Source: Duncaniella sp.
GTDB lineage: Bacteria; Bacteroidota; Bacteroidia; Bacteroidales; Muribaculaceae
Assembly: GCF_029054785.1 (NCBI RefSeq)
Contig: NZ_JAIDEN010000026.1
Location: 1 to 45,717, forward strand
Reading direction: 5' to 3'
DNA: 45,717 nucleotides
Part shown: positions 24,540 to 32,823 of the stretch, one piece after another
Position numbering within the stretch: position 1 is the first letter of the stretch
Layout: every line of letters starts with the position of its first letter
Translations under genes and position numbers: made by a program
Notes under the pieces: model-generated
The model's input: the letters and a program-made list of their open reading frames with translations, nothing else
Database searches by the model: none
Told to the model about the DNA's origin: nothing

Positions 24540-25107
24540 ACTCCATCAGGCACTCCGCAAAGCCTGGCGCCCTCTGGGGCGTGCACGCCGCAGCCGTGGC
24601 TTCGGTGTGCACTCGCCGTTTGCCTTCCGCTTCATCACCTTCGTGCTCCGCGACCGCAGCAGCATCTACTATTCCACAGCCCGCATACGCCCCCTGGCCT
24701 CCGGGCGCAGCCATCGGAACAGGCTCAACCGCCTGTTCCGCATCGTCTGTGACCGCCATCCCCTCGCGCTGATCCTCCCCGACGACTTTCCGGAAGCGGA
24801 ACGCAGGACCCTGCTCATGGCCGACTCACGCCTGAGCCCGCTCACCCCCGCCGAGGCCGAAAGCGCCCCGCTCCCCTCCGGACGGCTGATGCTATGCCTC
24901 CACAGACTGTCGGAAGAACACCTCCCGACAGCCCGCCGCGTTCTCTCGACCGAAGACTCGACGCTCGTCATCCTTGACATCCGCCCGGCGCAGCTCTCGG
25001 CCCTGAAAGAAAATCTCGACCACCTGATGACATTCACCAACGGACGCTCGGCAATCATCGTCAGCCGCCATGACCTGCCCCTCCAGACTTTCGAAATAAA
25101 CATCTGA
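24523..25107 (+). CDS. Short protein with HSPF motif, possible degenerate methyltransferase relative
   Basis: 194 residues, starting MPLRAKLHQALRKAWRP, overlapping the end of the yfhO-like gene by 17 bases. The segment GFGVHSPFAFRFITFVLRD (about 27-45) resembles the N-terminal HSPF motif found in many Bacteroidetes SAM-dependent methyltransferase-like proteins, but no clear SAM-binding glycine loop (GxGxG) is visible afterwards. Later parts look like alternating strands and helices (LALILPDDF, RLMLCLHRL, TLVILDI, SAIIVSRHDL). It may be a degenerate or minimal family member. It is followed by xerD after 22 bases. Confidence 0.65.
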   Translation: MPLRAKLHQALRKAWRPLGRARRSRGFGVHSPFAFRFITFVLRDRSSIYYSTARIRPLASGRSHRNRLNRLFRIVCDRHPLALILPDDFPEAERRTLLMADSRLSPLTPAEAESAPLPSGRLMLCLHRLSEEHLPTARRVLSTEDSTLVILDIRPAQLSALKENLDHLMTFTNGRSAIIVSRHDLPLQTFEINI

Positions 25108-25129
25108 TCCAAGCCACCCAACAATCCCG

Positions 25130-26038
25130 ATGCGCGACATCCTTGACATCCGGCGAATCCTCGACGACTATGACGCCTATCTGTCCGTAGAAAAAGGCAT
25201 GTCGGAAAACACCCGCGCGGCCTACCGCCGCGACATCGACAAGCTCCACGCCTGGCTCACCTCCGGCGGTCTCGGACTGCGCGATGTGACGATCGACACC
25301 CTGCGCCAGTTTCTCGGCGACCTCCACGACGTAGGCATCGCCGAACGTTCCCAGGCAAGAATCGTCTCAGGCCTGCGGTCATATTTCTCCTTCCTGAGCA
25401 TCGAAGGCTACCTCAACCCCAACCCCTCCGAACTTCTCGAACAGCCGCGCACCGGCCTCCACCTGCCCGAAGTCCTCACCCAACAGGAAATCAACGATCT
25501 CGTCAGCGCCATCGACCCCGACAAAGCCGAAGCCACACGCGACCGCGCCATCATCGAGACCCTCTACGGCTGCGGACTCCGCGTCAGCGAGCTTGTCAAC
25601 CTTGAAATCTCGAAGATCTATGGCCGTGAAGGCTATCTGATTGTCCGAGGCAAGGGCAACAAGGAGCGGATGGTCCCCATGTCGGAAGTCTCGCTGACCG
25701 AAATAGGCAACTACCTCCTCGACCGCTCCTACCTCGACATCAAGCCCGACAGCCGCGACATCCTCTTCCTCAACCGTCGCGGAGGACGCCTCACCCGCAC
25801 ACGCATCTTCCAGATTGTCAAGGATCTCGCAGCGGCAGCCGGAATCCGCAAGACAATCTCCCCCCACACCCTGCGCCACTCCTTCGCCACCCACCTGCTC
25901 GAAGGAGGCGCCAACCTGCGCGCAATCCAGCAGATGCTCGGCCACGAAAGCATCGCCACGACCCAGATCTACATCCACCTCGACAACACCACCCTGCGCG
26001 ACGACATCCTCACCTACCACCCCCGCAACCACCATTAA
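25130..26038 (+). CDS. xerD: Tyrosine site-specific recombinase XerD
   Basis: Resolves chromosome dimers at dif sites together with a partner Xer recombinase. The 302-residue product is the standard size for housekeeping XerC/D. It has an N-terminal SAM-like core-binding domain (about 8-95) and a catalytic domain with Arg151, Lys175, His246, Arg249, His272 and the nucleophile Tyr281 all present (GCGLRVSEL, GKGNKER, SPHTLRHSFATHLL, GHESIATTQIYIHL). It is probably the last gene of the operon beginning at 21262. Its intact motifs and placement argue against it being a mobile-element integrase. Confidence 0.93.
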   Translation: MRDILDIRRILDDYDAYLSVEKGMSENTRAAYRRDIDKLHAWLTSGGLGLRDVTIDTLRQFLGDLHDVGIAERSQARIVSGLRSYFSFLSIEGYLNPNPSELLEQPRTGLHLPEVLTQQEINDLVSAIDPDKAEATRDRAIIETLYGCGLRVSELVNLEISKIYGREGYLIVRGKGNKERMVPMSEVSLTEIGNYLLDRSYLDIKPDSRDILFLNRRGGRLTRTRIFQIVKDLAAAAGIRKTISPHTLRHSFATHLLEGGANLRAIQQMLGHESIATTQIYIHLDNTTLRDDILTYHPRNHH

Positions 26039-26045
26039 CAATTTA

Positions 26046-26096
26046 AGAGGTTTTTAATATAGTTCGTTGTTTAATAACAATAGTTAAACAACCTCT
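26046..26096. repeat. 51-bp MITE-end relic after xerD
   Basis: Begins AGAGGTTTTTAATA and ends TTAAACAACCTCT (inverted termini). Its inner TGTTTAATAACAATAGTTAA is identical to the left end of the 12536 element. It lies 8 bases after the xerD stop codon. Confidence 0.7.
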
Positions 26097-26162
26097 AAAC
26101 CTATCGTAAATCTAAAGCCCATTATTTAACCCCTGCAATAAGGTTGAATAATAAATTAATTA

Positions 26163-26203
26163 CCCCCCCCAATTTAGTTAAAATAAGTTAACCATTTGGG
26201 GGG
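26163..26203. repeat. C8 and G6 tracts forming an inverted repeat before the fimbrial operon
   Basis: Eight C at 26163-26170 followed by AA, and TT followed by six G at 26196-26203, with an A/T-rich loop containing GTTAA..GTTAAC. The G tract extends from the -33 box into the promoter spacer. Confidence 0.6.
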
Positions 26204-26224
26204 TTATATTTATGCTTACATTTG
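26195..26224 (+). promoter_or_regulatory. Promoter of the fimbrial-type operon
   Basis: TTTG at 26195-26198, an 18-base spacer that begins with a G run, then TACATTTG at 26217-26224. The leader is about 150 bases to the start chosen at 26382. The 26039-26381 gap holds only this promoter, the homopolymer inverted repeat and the MITE relic. Confidence 0.7.
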
Positions 26225-26381
26225 CACGCAACAATTTTTAAACCTTTGTTGCAAAACGCCGGATTTAAACCTTGGCCGGCTCCAAAACCGCCAGCTATTT
26301 TTTAGACTCCCACATAACCTATTTAACCAATCAACCGGACGTAAACACTGCAAACCTCGTCCGAGCAACATGCTCTCACAG

Positions 26382-27638
26382 ATGAAAAAGCTATTTTTTC
26401 TCATTCTGTTGGCCGGATTTCTACAAACTGCCCATGCCAAGTCGGTGCTGACCGACTCGGTTGACATCCGCTTCAGGGTTGCCAAGACAAACCTCGACCC
26501 CGACTTCGCCAACAACCGACATGCGTTAAAGCGCATCGCTGACTCACTCCAGAACGGCTACTCAGACTCAATCTACCGCCTTACGCGCGCCATGGTGATC
26601 GGCGCAGCATCGCCCGAAGGCTCGGTGACGCTAAACCAGAAGCTCTCTGAAAAGCGCGCGCAGTCAATCTTCGGCTACCTCCAGCGCTACGGCAAACTGC
26701 CTGAAAACATGACCACTTTCAAGTTCCTCGGTCGTGACTGGAGAGGCCTTCGCGAACTCGTCCGCAAGGACTACGGCGTCCCCTCGCGCGAACGCGTCCT
26801 TGAACTCCTCGACGAAATCATCTATGAAGTCGACGAAGACTCCCCACGCGCCGAGACCGGCTTCAACCGCCTCAAAGCCCTCGCCGGTGGTGCCCCCTAC
26901 CGCTACATGCTCAAATACCTCTTCCCCGATCTCCGCTCGTCGAAACTCATCGTCTGGTATGAACGCATCCCCAACCCGACCGTAATCTACCAAAAAGGAG
27001 AGACGGTCCATCACCGCGACACACTCAAAATCGAAAAAATCGTCCGCGACACCGTCATTGTCCGTGACACCATTCCCCGCATCTGCCCCAAAACGCCCTG
27101 GTACGCAGCCATCAAGACCAATATGCTCTATGACGCCCTCCTCGTCCCCAACATCGGAGTCGAAGTAGCCTTCGCCGACCGGTGGTCAGTAGCTGCCAAC
27201 TGGATGTACGCATGGTGGGACTGCGACAAACACCACCGCTACTGGCGTATATACGGCGGTGACATCGAAGGCCGCTGGTGGTTCGGCAACCTCGCTATGG
27301 AGAAACCCCTCCAGGGCCACCACATCGGCGCCTACGGCCAGCTCCTCACCTATGACATCGAAAACGGCCACCGCGGATGGCAGGGTGCCAAATACAACTA
27401 CGCCGCCGGTTTCTCCTACGGCTTCGCCCTCCCCATCGCCCGCCACCTCAACCTCGATTTCGACCTCGGTCTCGGATACATGTGGGGAAAATACAAAACC
27501 TACAAACCCATCGACGGCCACTACGTATGGCAGTCAACAAAAAAACGCAAATACTTCGGACCGACCAAAGTTGAAGTCTCTCTCGTATGGCTCATCGGCA
27601 CCGACAACTACAACAAAAAGAAAGGAGGCTCGAAATGA
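26382..27638 (+). CDS. DUF3575 domain protein with OmpA-like N-terminal region
   Basis: A 418-residue exported protein with signal peptide MKKLFFLILLAGFLQTAHA. Residues about 25-190 resemble an OmpA-like peptidoglycan-associated region (DIRFRVAKTNLDPDFANN...VIGAASPEGS...NQKLSEKRAQSIFGYL). After a linker with repeated RDTVIVRDTI, residues about 240-418 form a DUF3575 beta-barrel-like domain (IKTNMLYDALLVPNIGVEVAFADRWSVAANW...). DUF3575 proteins commonly accompany fimbrillins in Bacteroidales, consistent with an outer-membrane role in assembly. An ATG at 26370 is an alternative start. The stop codon overlaps the next start (ATGA). Confidence 0.85.
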   Translation: MKKLFFLILLAGFLQTAHAKSVLTDSVDIRFRVAKTNLDPDFANNRHALKRIADSLQNGYSDSIYRLTRAMVIGAASPEGSVTLNQKLSEKRAQSIFGYLQRYGKLPENMTTFKFLGRDWRGLRELVRKDYGVPSRERVLELLDEIIYEVDEDSPRAETGFNRLKALAGGAPYRYMLKYLFPDLRSSKLIVWYERIPNPTVIYQKGETVHHRDTLKIEKIVRDTVIVRDTIPRICPKTPWYAAIKTNMLYDALLVPNIGVEVAFADRWSVAANWMYAWWDCDKHHRYWRIYGGDIEGRWWFGNLAMEKPLQGHHIGAYGQLLTYDIENGHRGWQGAKYNYAAGFSYGFALPIARHLNLDFDLGLGYMWGKYKTYKPIDGHYVWQSTKKRKYFGPTKVEVSLVWLIGTDNYNKKKGGSK

Positions 27639-28603
27639 AAATCCTCAACTGTCTGAAAACACTCACAGCCGCAGCTGCCATCTCGCTCGGCTTCAGCTCT
27701 TGTGACCACAAACCGCTCTGCTACACCCACCCCCACTATGCCGAAGTCCGGGTCGAGTTTGACTGGAGCGAGAACACCTCAGGGACAATCCCCGAAATGA
27801 TGAGCGTCTACGCCTATCCCCGCGAGACCGGAGGACCGTATGTCCGCTTCGACATTGATGCCGTTGAAGGAGGCACCATCGAGCTCCCCGTGGGCGAATG
27901 GGACTTCCTGACAGTCAACCCGACTTCATCCTACATCCAGTTCCGCGGCCATGAGACCCACAGCACCTTCGAGGCTTTCACCCGCGAAGCCAACCCGATG
28001 GAGTGGCTCAGCCGCTCCTCACGCGCCATTCCCCGCGCCAAGGGGGCCGAGGATGAAAACGTCCGCATCGCCCCCGACGAACTCTGGCACCAGACCCTGC
28101 GCAACTTCCGGATTGAAGAGGGTGTCCACTCCTACTCCGTGGTATTCACTCCGACCGACCCCCTGAGCAACTACACAGTCGAAATCCGCAACATCGAGAA
28201 TCTCAGGCATGTCCTCAAGATTTCAGGCACCATCTCAGGTCTCGGTGAATCCATGTTGCTGACCAACCGTACCCACATGGGAGCTCCGGTCACCATGCCC
28301 TATCCCACCGACAAAGTCGACGAGAAAACAGTCATCAGCCGCTTCCGCACCTTCGGTCGTCACACCGATGCCAAAGCCCACAAAATCATGGTCTACTGCA
28401 TCATGGCCGACGGGAAGCAGTATTACACCGAAGCCGACGCCACCCAGCAGGTTGTGGGTGCTCCCGACCCGCGCAACGTCCACATCATCCTCGACGGCCT
28501 TGACCTGCCAAAGCCTATCGAAGGTGGTTCCGGACTGGACGTCGACATCAATGACTGGAATGAAATTGAAATTGACATCATCCTGCCGGGAATCAATGAC
28601 TGA
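27635..28603 (+). CDS. DUF5119 domain lipoprotein, fimbria-associated
   Basis: A 322-residue lipoprotein with a signal ending FSSC. A beta-rich body starts with PHYAEVRVEFDWSENTSGTIPEMMSVYAYP, typical of DUF5119 proteins that sit between DUF3575 and fimbrillin genes. The start at 27635 overlaps the upstream stop by the ATGA arrangement. It is preceded by AAAGGAGG (27621-27628), a strong Shine-Dalgarno that is unusual here and probably helps reinitiation. It may serve as a fimbrial anchor or accessory subunit (inference from neighbours). Confidence 0.85.
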   Translation: MKILNCLKTLTAAAAISLGFSSCDHKPLCYTHPHYAEVRVEFDWSENTSGTIPEMMSVYAYPRETGGPYVRFDIDAVEGGTIELPVGEWDFLTVNPTSSYIQFRGHETHSTFEAFTREANPMEWLSRSSRAIPRAKGAEDENVRIAPDELWHQTLRNFRIEEGVHSYSVVFTPTDPLSNYTVEIRNIENLRHVLKISGTISGLGESMLLTNRTHMGAPVTMPYPTDKVDEKTVISRFRTFGRHTDAKAHKIMVYCIMADGKQYYTEADATQQVVGAPDPRNVHIILDGLDLPKPIEGGSGLDVDINDWNEIEIDIILPGIND

Positions 28604-28658
28604 ACTCATTCATAATAACCTACATAACATTTTAATTAACTATTAATCACCTTTTCTT

Positions 28659-29759
28659 ATGAAAAAGTATTCAATTCTTCTCATGGGAGCAGCCATCGCC
28701 ATGACCTCTTGCTCCTCTGACGAAACCGCAGACCTCAATAGCGGTGCCGAAATCAAAATCACAGCCAACGCGGACGCTCAGAGCCGTGGCATGAGTTACT
28801 ATCACAACATCGAGCAGTTCCACATGACAGCTCTCTCTCCTGACGGAACAACCTATCTCAACGACGTGGTTATGGACCGTCAGAGCGGAATTTCTTCCTT
28901 CAAACCTTCGACTCCCATCTACTGGCCCGGCACAGGCAATCTCGACATCTACGCCTACGCATCTCAGCGCAAGGCGGTTAACGGCGTGACCATCAACAAA
29001 AACACCAAGAAAATCGAAAACTTCATGCCCGCAGCCAATGTCGAGGACCAGTTTGACCTCGCCTGCGTCGCCAAGACAGCCGTCCGTCCCACTGACCTCA
29101 ACACTCCGGTACACCTGCTGTTCAAACATGTACTCTCAAGCCTTTTCTTCCGCGGCAGAACATACAATAAAAACTACGACGTGAAAATCAAGCAGATGAA
29201 GCTCATCAACTTCGTCGGCAAAGGTACCTATACTTTCGAGAATGCCGTTCCCGAACCCAACTCCAGCTACAAAGTCTGCGGCTCATGGAAACTCGACAAT
29301 TCCATGCTGACCGACTACAATGGCGCAGAACGCACCGAAGACCTCCTCATTCCCGTATCCGACCGTAACTCTGTTACGGACCAACACACTCCCGGCCTCA
29401 CCGGCAACGGTGTAAGAGAGAGCTTCTATGTACTTCCCCAGAACCTGACCGGCTGGTCTACAACCAACAAGAATGGTGCCCGCATGGCCTTCCTCGTATC
29501 TTACACAAGCAAAGAAAACGGCAAATCTGTCATCGAAAAGACCGATGCCGAAGGTTACGCATGGGTTTACGCTCCCTTTGAATATACCCTCAACCCCGGT
29601 TGCTCTTACACGTTCACCATCGACTTCACCAACCTTGGTGGCAAGGGCATCAACGATGAAACCCTCGTCCATACTCTCAATATCACCTGTGACATTGATG
29701 GTATGTATGGAGCTTCTCAGAGCTATACCCACGATGCCAACATCACTCTCGAAAAGTAA
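28659..29759 (+). CDS. Fimbrillin family lipoprotein
   Basis: 366 residues with a lipoprotein signal ending MTSC and mature start SSDETADLNSGAEIKITANADAQSRG, characteristic of Bacteroidales Mfa/FimA-like fimbrillins. The arginine near residue 44 could be a site for maturation by a trypsin-like protease, as in Porphyromonas fimbrillins. It ends in a beta-strand-rich domain (GCSYTFTIDFTNLGGKGINDE). It is the last gene of the operon, followed by a small palindrome and a strong terminator. Its codons use more T and A than the upstream genes, as is common for abundant surface proteins or newer DNA. Confidence 0.85.
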   Translation: MKKYSILLMGAAIAMTSCSSDETADLNSGAEIKITANADAQSRGMSYYHNIEQFHMTALSPDGTTYLNDVVMDRQSGISSFKPSTPIYWPGTGNLDIYAYASQRKAVNGVTINKNTKKIENFMPAANVEDQFDLACVAKTAVRPTDLNTPVHLLFKHVLSSLFFRGRTYNKNYDVKIKQMKLINFVGKGTYTFENAVPEPNSSYKVCGSWKLDNSMLTDYNGAERTEDLLIPVSDRNSVTDQHTPGLTGNGVRESFYVLPQNLTGWSTTNKNGARMAFLVSYTSKENGKSVIEKTDAEGYAWVYAPFEYTLNPGCSYTFTIDFTNLGGKGINDETLVHTLNITCDIDGMYGASQSYTHDANITLEK

Positions 29760-29873
29760 GAGTCGGTTAAATAACCATCTCTAAAAGAGCGAAATAACTA
29801 AAACGAATAAGAAATAAGTACAATTTAGATAGGTAGGACAAAATTCTAAAAAATTATTACTTATTTATTATCG

Positions 29874-29913
29874 GGCCGGAGACTCCGTCAGGCGTCTCCG
29901 GCCATTATTTTTG
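29874..29913 (+). terminator. Terminator of the fimbrial operon
   Basis: GGCCGGAGAC (29874-29883) pairs with 29894-29903 around a 10-base loop and is followed by ATTATTTTTG. The 29760-30132 gap contains this, a weak palindrome directly after the fimbrillin stop (29757-29782) and the greA promoter. Confidence 0.88.
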
Positions 29914-29969
29914 TCATGACGCGTCCGCAAGCCCCAAAACGGCCAAATCCTTAAACCATGTTAAATCGG

Positions 29970-30000
29970 TTTGGAAACCCGATTATTTCCACTACCTTTG
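29970..30000 (+). promoter_or_regulatory. greA promoter
   Basis: TTTG at 29970-29973, a 19-base spacer, then TACCTTTG at 29993-30000. The leader before greA is about 125 bases, longer than usual. Confidence 0.8.
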
Positions 30001-30132
30001 CAAAAGTCAATCGCTGACTTCTGGAGCAATTCCAGACAACTGATAATCAACTCAATCCGTTAGGGTCTCGTAGCCGCAAGCATCGGGATTCTTTATTTTT
30101 TAACTCCCTCTAACAAAAACTCCACTGAAATC

Positions 30133-30603
30133 ATGGCTATAACTTTCATGACCAAAGAAGGTTACAAGAAAAAAATGGAAGAAATCGCGTTCCTCGAATC
30201 TGTTGAACGTCCCCGCATATCCGCCGCAATCGCAGAAGCCCGCGACAAGGGCGACCTTTCGGAAAACTCCGAATATGACGCCGCCAAAGAAGCTCAGGGC
30301 ATGCTCGAAATGAAGATTTCCCAGCTCAAAGACCTCGTTGCCAACGCCCGAATCATCGACGAAAGCAAGCTCAACAACGAAGAGGTCCAGATCCTCAACC
30401 GCGTAAAGATCAAGAACACGGCCAACGGCATGACTATGGAATATACCATCGTCGCCGACTCCGAAGCAAATCTCAAGGAAAAGAAGATCGGCTCAAGCAC
30501 CCCCATCGCCCAGGGTCTTCTCGGCCACAAGCTCGGCGAAATCGTAGAGATCAAAGTCCCCGCAGGACTCATGAAATTCGAAATCGTCGAAATCAACTTC
30601 TGA
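30133..30603 (+). CDS. greA: Transcription elongation factor GreA
   Basis: Stimulates RNA-polymerase cleavage of backtracked RNA. The 156-residue product is the normal GreA length. An N-terminal coiled coil carries the tip motif DKGDLSENSEYDAAKE (about 38-53) with the acidic residues that reach the polymerase active site. A C-terminal FKBP-like domain ends in GEIVEIKVPAGLMKFEIVEINF. It has its own promoter and precedes the HIT-family gene by 25 bases. Confidence 0.96.
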   Translation: MAITFMTKEGYKKKMEEIAFLESVERPRISAAIAEARDKGDLSENSEYDAAKEAQGMLEMKISQLKDLVANARIIDESKLNNEEVQILNRVKIKNTANGMTMEYTIVADSEANLKEKKIGSSTPIAQGLLGHKLGEIVEIKVPAGLMKFEIVEINF

Positions 30604-30628
30604 TCCGGTCCCGGTAAAAATCAGCGCT

Positions 30629-31039
30629 ATGTCAACCATCTTCAGCAAAATCGCCGCAGGAGAAATTCCCTCCTACCGCGTGGCCTCCGATGACCGCCAC
30701 TACGCATTCCTTGACATAAACCCCGTGGCTCCCGGCCACGTGCTCGTCATCCCCCGCAAGGAGGATGACTACATCTTCCATCTTGCCGACGACGACTATC
30801 AGGCTCTGACACTCTTCGCAAAGCGTGTAGCCGAAGCCATTCAGGCCGCCGTGCCCTGCAAGCGCGTGGGCGTGGCCGTGATCGGCCTTGAGGTTCCCCA
30901 CACCCACATCCACCTCATCCCGATCAACACCGAAGCCGACATGGACTTCAGGCATAAGGTAGAGCTCCCGGCTCAGGAGATGGAAGACATCGCCAAAGCC
31001 ATCGCCGCCAAATTCGACGAACTCAACCCCGCAGAATAA
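30629..31039 (+). CDS. HIT family protein
   Basis: A 136-residue histidine-triad nucleotide-binding protein of the Hint group, which hydrolyse nucleoside phosphoramidates. The HIT motif HTHIHLIP is at about residues 91-98. The usual N-terminal IFSKIAAGEIPSYRVASDD start and GHVLVIPRK strand are present. It lies in the greA transcript. The physiological substrate is not evident. Confidence 0.93.
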   Translation: MSTIFSKIAAGEIPSYRVASDDRHYAFLDINPVAPGHVLVIPRKEDDYIFHLADDDYQALTLFAKRVAEAIQAAVPCKRVGVAVIGLEVPHTHIHLIPINTEADMDFRHKVELPAQEMEDIAKAIAAKFDELNPAE

Positions 31040-31055
31040 CCACTAAGAGGCTGCA

Positions 31056-31946
31056 ATGATGAAAAGATCCAAAACCGCCTGCTGGATTGAGGCCATGCGC
31101 CTACGCACACTTCCGGTCTCGCTTGCCGGAGTGATCTACGCAGCCGGTCTCGGACTTCTCTCATGGCGTTTCAGCCTCATTCCGGCCCTGCTCTGCCTGA
31201 TTTTCGCATTGCTCGCACAGATCGCCTCGAACTTTGCCAATGAGTATTACGACTTCAAAGGCGGACTCGACAAAGCCGGACGCCAAGGTCCGCGCCGTGG
31301 AGTCACCGAAGGCGACATCACCCCTGCGGCAATGAAACGCGCCACATTCGCCACACTCACAGCCGCCTGCACAGTCGGCTGCGTGCTGGTCGGCCTTTAC
31401 GGCCCCTGGTGGATGTATCTCGCAGGCATCGCAACAGCCCTCGGAGTCATGGCTTACAGCACAGGCCCTTACCCGCTGTCGCACCACGGATTCGGAGAAG
31501 CGGCCGTTGTCTGCTTCTTCGGCATCGTCCCCGTCACCCTGACCTTCATGCTCATGGGCGGCCCCTTCGGATGGTGGCTTCTGGCAGCAGCGGCAGGAAT
31601 CGGACTGATGGGAGCCAACGTGCTCATCGTCAACAACTACCGCGACATCGACGACGACCGCGCCGTCGGCAAGCGCACTCTTGCCGTGCGCCTCGGCCTG
31701 AGATCCATGTCGGCGATCTACCTCGCCAACGGCATCCTGGCCGTCATCCTGACCCTCCCGCCCTGGCTCGCCGCCGGACCCGTCTGGTGGCCGGTGCCCG
31801 CGCTCTACCTCTGCGGCCACATCTTCCTCTACCTCCGGCTCACACGCCTGATCGGCTCCCGCCTCAACCCGCTTCTGGGCATGACGGCAGTGCTCATGCT
31901 CGTCTATGCCCTCGGCTTCCTGCTGACCGTCCTGGCCGCAGCCTGA
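31056..31946 (+). CDS. menA: 1,4-dihydroxy-2-naphthoate polyprenyltransferase MenA
   Basis: Membrane enzyme that prenylates 1,4-dihydroxy-2-naphthoate to demethylmenaquinone, the step before MenG methylation. The 296-residue UbiA-superfamily protein has about eight or nine transmembrane helices. Both Asp-rich motifs are present: NFANEYYDFKGGLD (about 57-70) and NNYRDIDDDRAVGKRT (about 192-207). The start at 31056 is 16 bases after the HIT gene; a second ATG follows at once. No other men gene is in the window. Confidence 0.92.
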   Translation: MMKRSKTACWIEAMRLRTLPVSLAGVIYAAGLGLLSWRFSLIPALLCLIFALLAQIASNFANEYYDFKGGLDKAGRQGPRRGVTEGDITPAAMKRATFATLTAACTVGCVLVGLYGPWWMYLAGIATALGVMAYSTGPYPLSHHGFGEAAVVCFFGIVPVTLTFMLMGGPFGWWLLAAAAGIGLMGANVLIVNNYRDIDDDRAVGKRTLAVRLGLRSMSAIYLANGILAVILTLPPWLAAGPVWWPVPALYLCGHIFLYLRLTRLIGSRLNPLLGMTAVLMLVYALGFLLTVLAAA

Positions 31947-31987
31947 TCTGTCAAAATCTCTCAAACCACTCACTCTACTCTTCAATC

Positions 31988-32278
31988 ATGAGCAACTTCT
32001 ACGCCTGGTGCAAACGCTATCTCTCCCTGACACTGCTTGCCTCGTTAGTGGTAGGAGCCCTCGTGCTCTTCTTCAACGAGAACTCCCTGCTGCGCACGGT
32101 CGAGCAGGAGCGGCGCATCACCGAACTCGAAGCCAGCATCAGCGAAGCCACTGACACGCTCAACTATTACCGCGGACTCAACCACTCGCTTGACACCGAC
32201 AAGGAAACAATGGAGCGCATTGTCCGCGAACAATACCACATGCAACACCCCGACGAGGATGTCTACCTCTTCGAATAA
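31988..32278 (+). CDS. Septum formation initiator, FtsB/DivIC-like
   Basis: A 96-residue single-pass membrane protein. The N-terminal helix (about 12-28, LSLTLLASLVVGALVLFF) is followed by a coiled coil (TVEQERRITELEASISEATDTLNYY) and a tail ending MERIVREQYHMQHPDEDVYLFE, matching the FtsB/DivIC fold used at the divisome. The real start is the ATG at 31988; the longer frame upstream is antisense-like read-through of menA. The stop codon TAA merges with a MITE-end palindrome. Confidence 0.88.
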   Translation: MSNFYAWCKRYLSLTLLASLVVGALVLFFNENSLLRTVEQERRITELEASISEATDTLNYYRGLNHSLDTDKETMERIVREQYHMQHPDEDVYLFE

Positions 32279-32312
32279 GAGGGTGTTTCATCACAAGAGT
32301 TAAACAACCTCT
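32278..32312. repeat. 35-bp MITE-end relic after the divIC-like gene
   Basis: Starts AGAGGGTGTTTCATCACAAG and ends GTTAAACAACCTCT: two inverted termini with almost no interior. Its first base is the last base of the upstream stop codon. Confidence 0.75.
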
Positions 32313-32339
32313 AACTCTCCATCCACCCCGACGCCACAA

Positions 32340-32702
32340 ATGAACCGAAAATCAGCATCAGACATCATGGTCACTGCCGGGCTCCTCGCCATCATGGCAG
32401 CCGCCCTCTTCCCGCTGCTCCACATGGCCGCCATGTGGGGCCGTTATGTATATGCAGCCGGCTCCCTCATCCTCCTGGCCGGACGTTTCATCGCCCCGAA
32501 AGTCAAGGACGCCCCTCTGCGCCTGCGCCGTCTCATCAGAGTCGAGATCTGGACCGCACTGATCTTCATGGCGGGAGCCGTATTCATGTTTGTCCCCTCC
32601 GCCGGATCGACAGACTGGATCGCCTTCACACTGGCCGGAGGCCTGCTGACAATCTACACCTCCGTGATGATTCCGAGGCAGAAAGCTGATAATAAACGTT
32701 AA
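32340..32702 (+). CDS. Hypothetical small membrane protein
   Basis: A 120-residue protein with four likely transmembrane helices (about 10-25, 32-48, 66-84, 90-108) separated by short basic loops (PKVKDAPLRLRRLIRVEIW) and a polar tail (PRQKADNKR). Family not recognised. It lies between the divIC-like gene and the coaX promoter, 61 bases after the former and possibly co-transcribed with it. Confidence 0.75.
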   Translation: MNRKSASDIMVTAGLLAIMAAALFPLLHMAAMWGRYVYAAGSLILLAGRFIAPKVKDAPLRLRRLIRVEIWTALIFMAGAVFMFVPSAGSTDWIAFTLAGGLLTIYTSVMIPRQKADNKR

Positions 32703-32784
32703 AACAGCAGCCGATTACGCCGCTTTACACATAGGGCAGTGCAAAAATCACAGGCTTATGACCGTGAAATTGCCACATTATTAG

Positions 32785-32792
32785 TAATTTTG
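32785..32792 (+). promoter_or_regulatory. -7 box of the coaX-lptC-corC operon
   Basis: TAATTTTG followed by CCACG, 32 bases before the coaX ATG. No clear -33 box is visible. Confidence 0.6.
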
Positions 32793-32823
32793 CCACGCAA
32801 AAAACAAAAGCCACCGCCACTGA

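Noticed and set aside
25130..26038. Tyrosine recombinase as an integrase of a mobile element or fimbrial invertase
   Set aside because: Length and motifs fit housekeeping XerD, it is co-directional at the end of an operon, and I see no attachment-site repeats or inverted promoter next to it.
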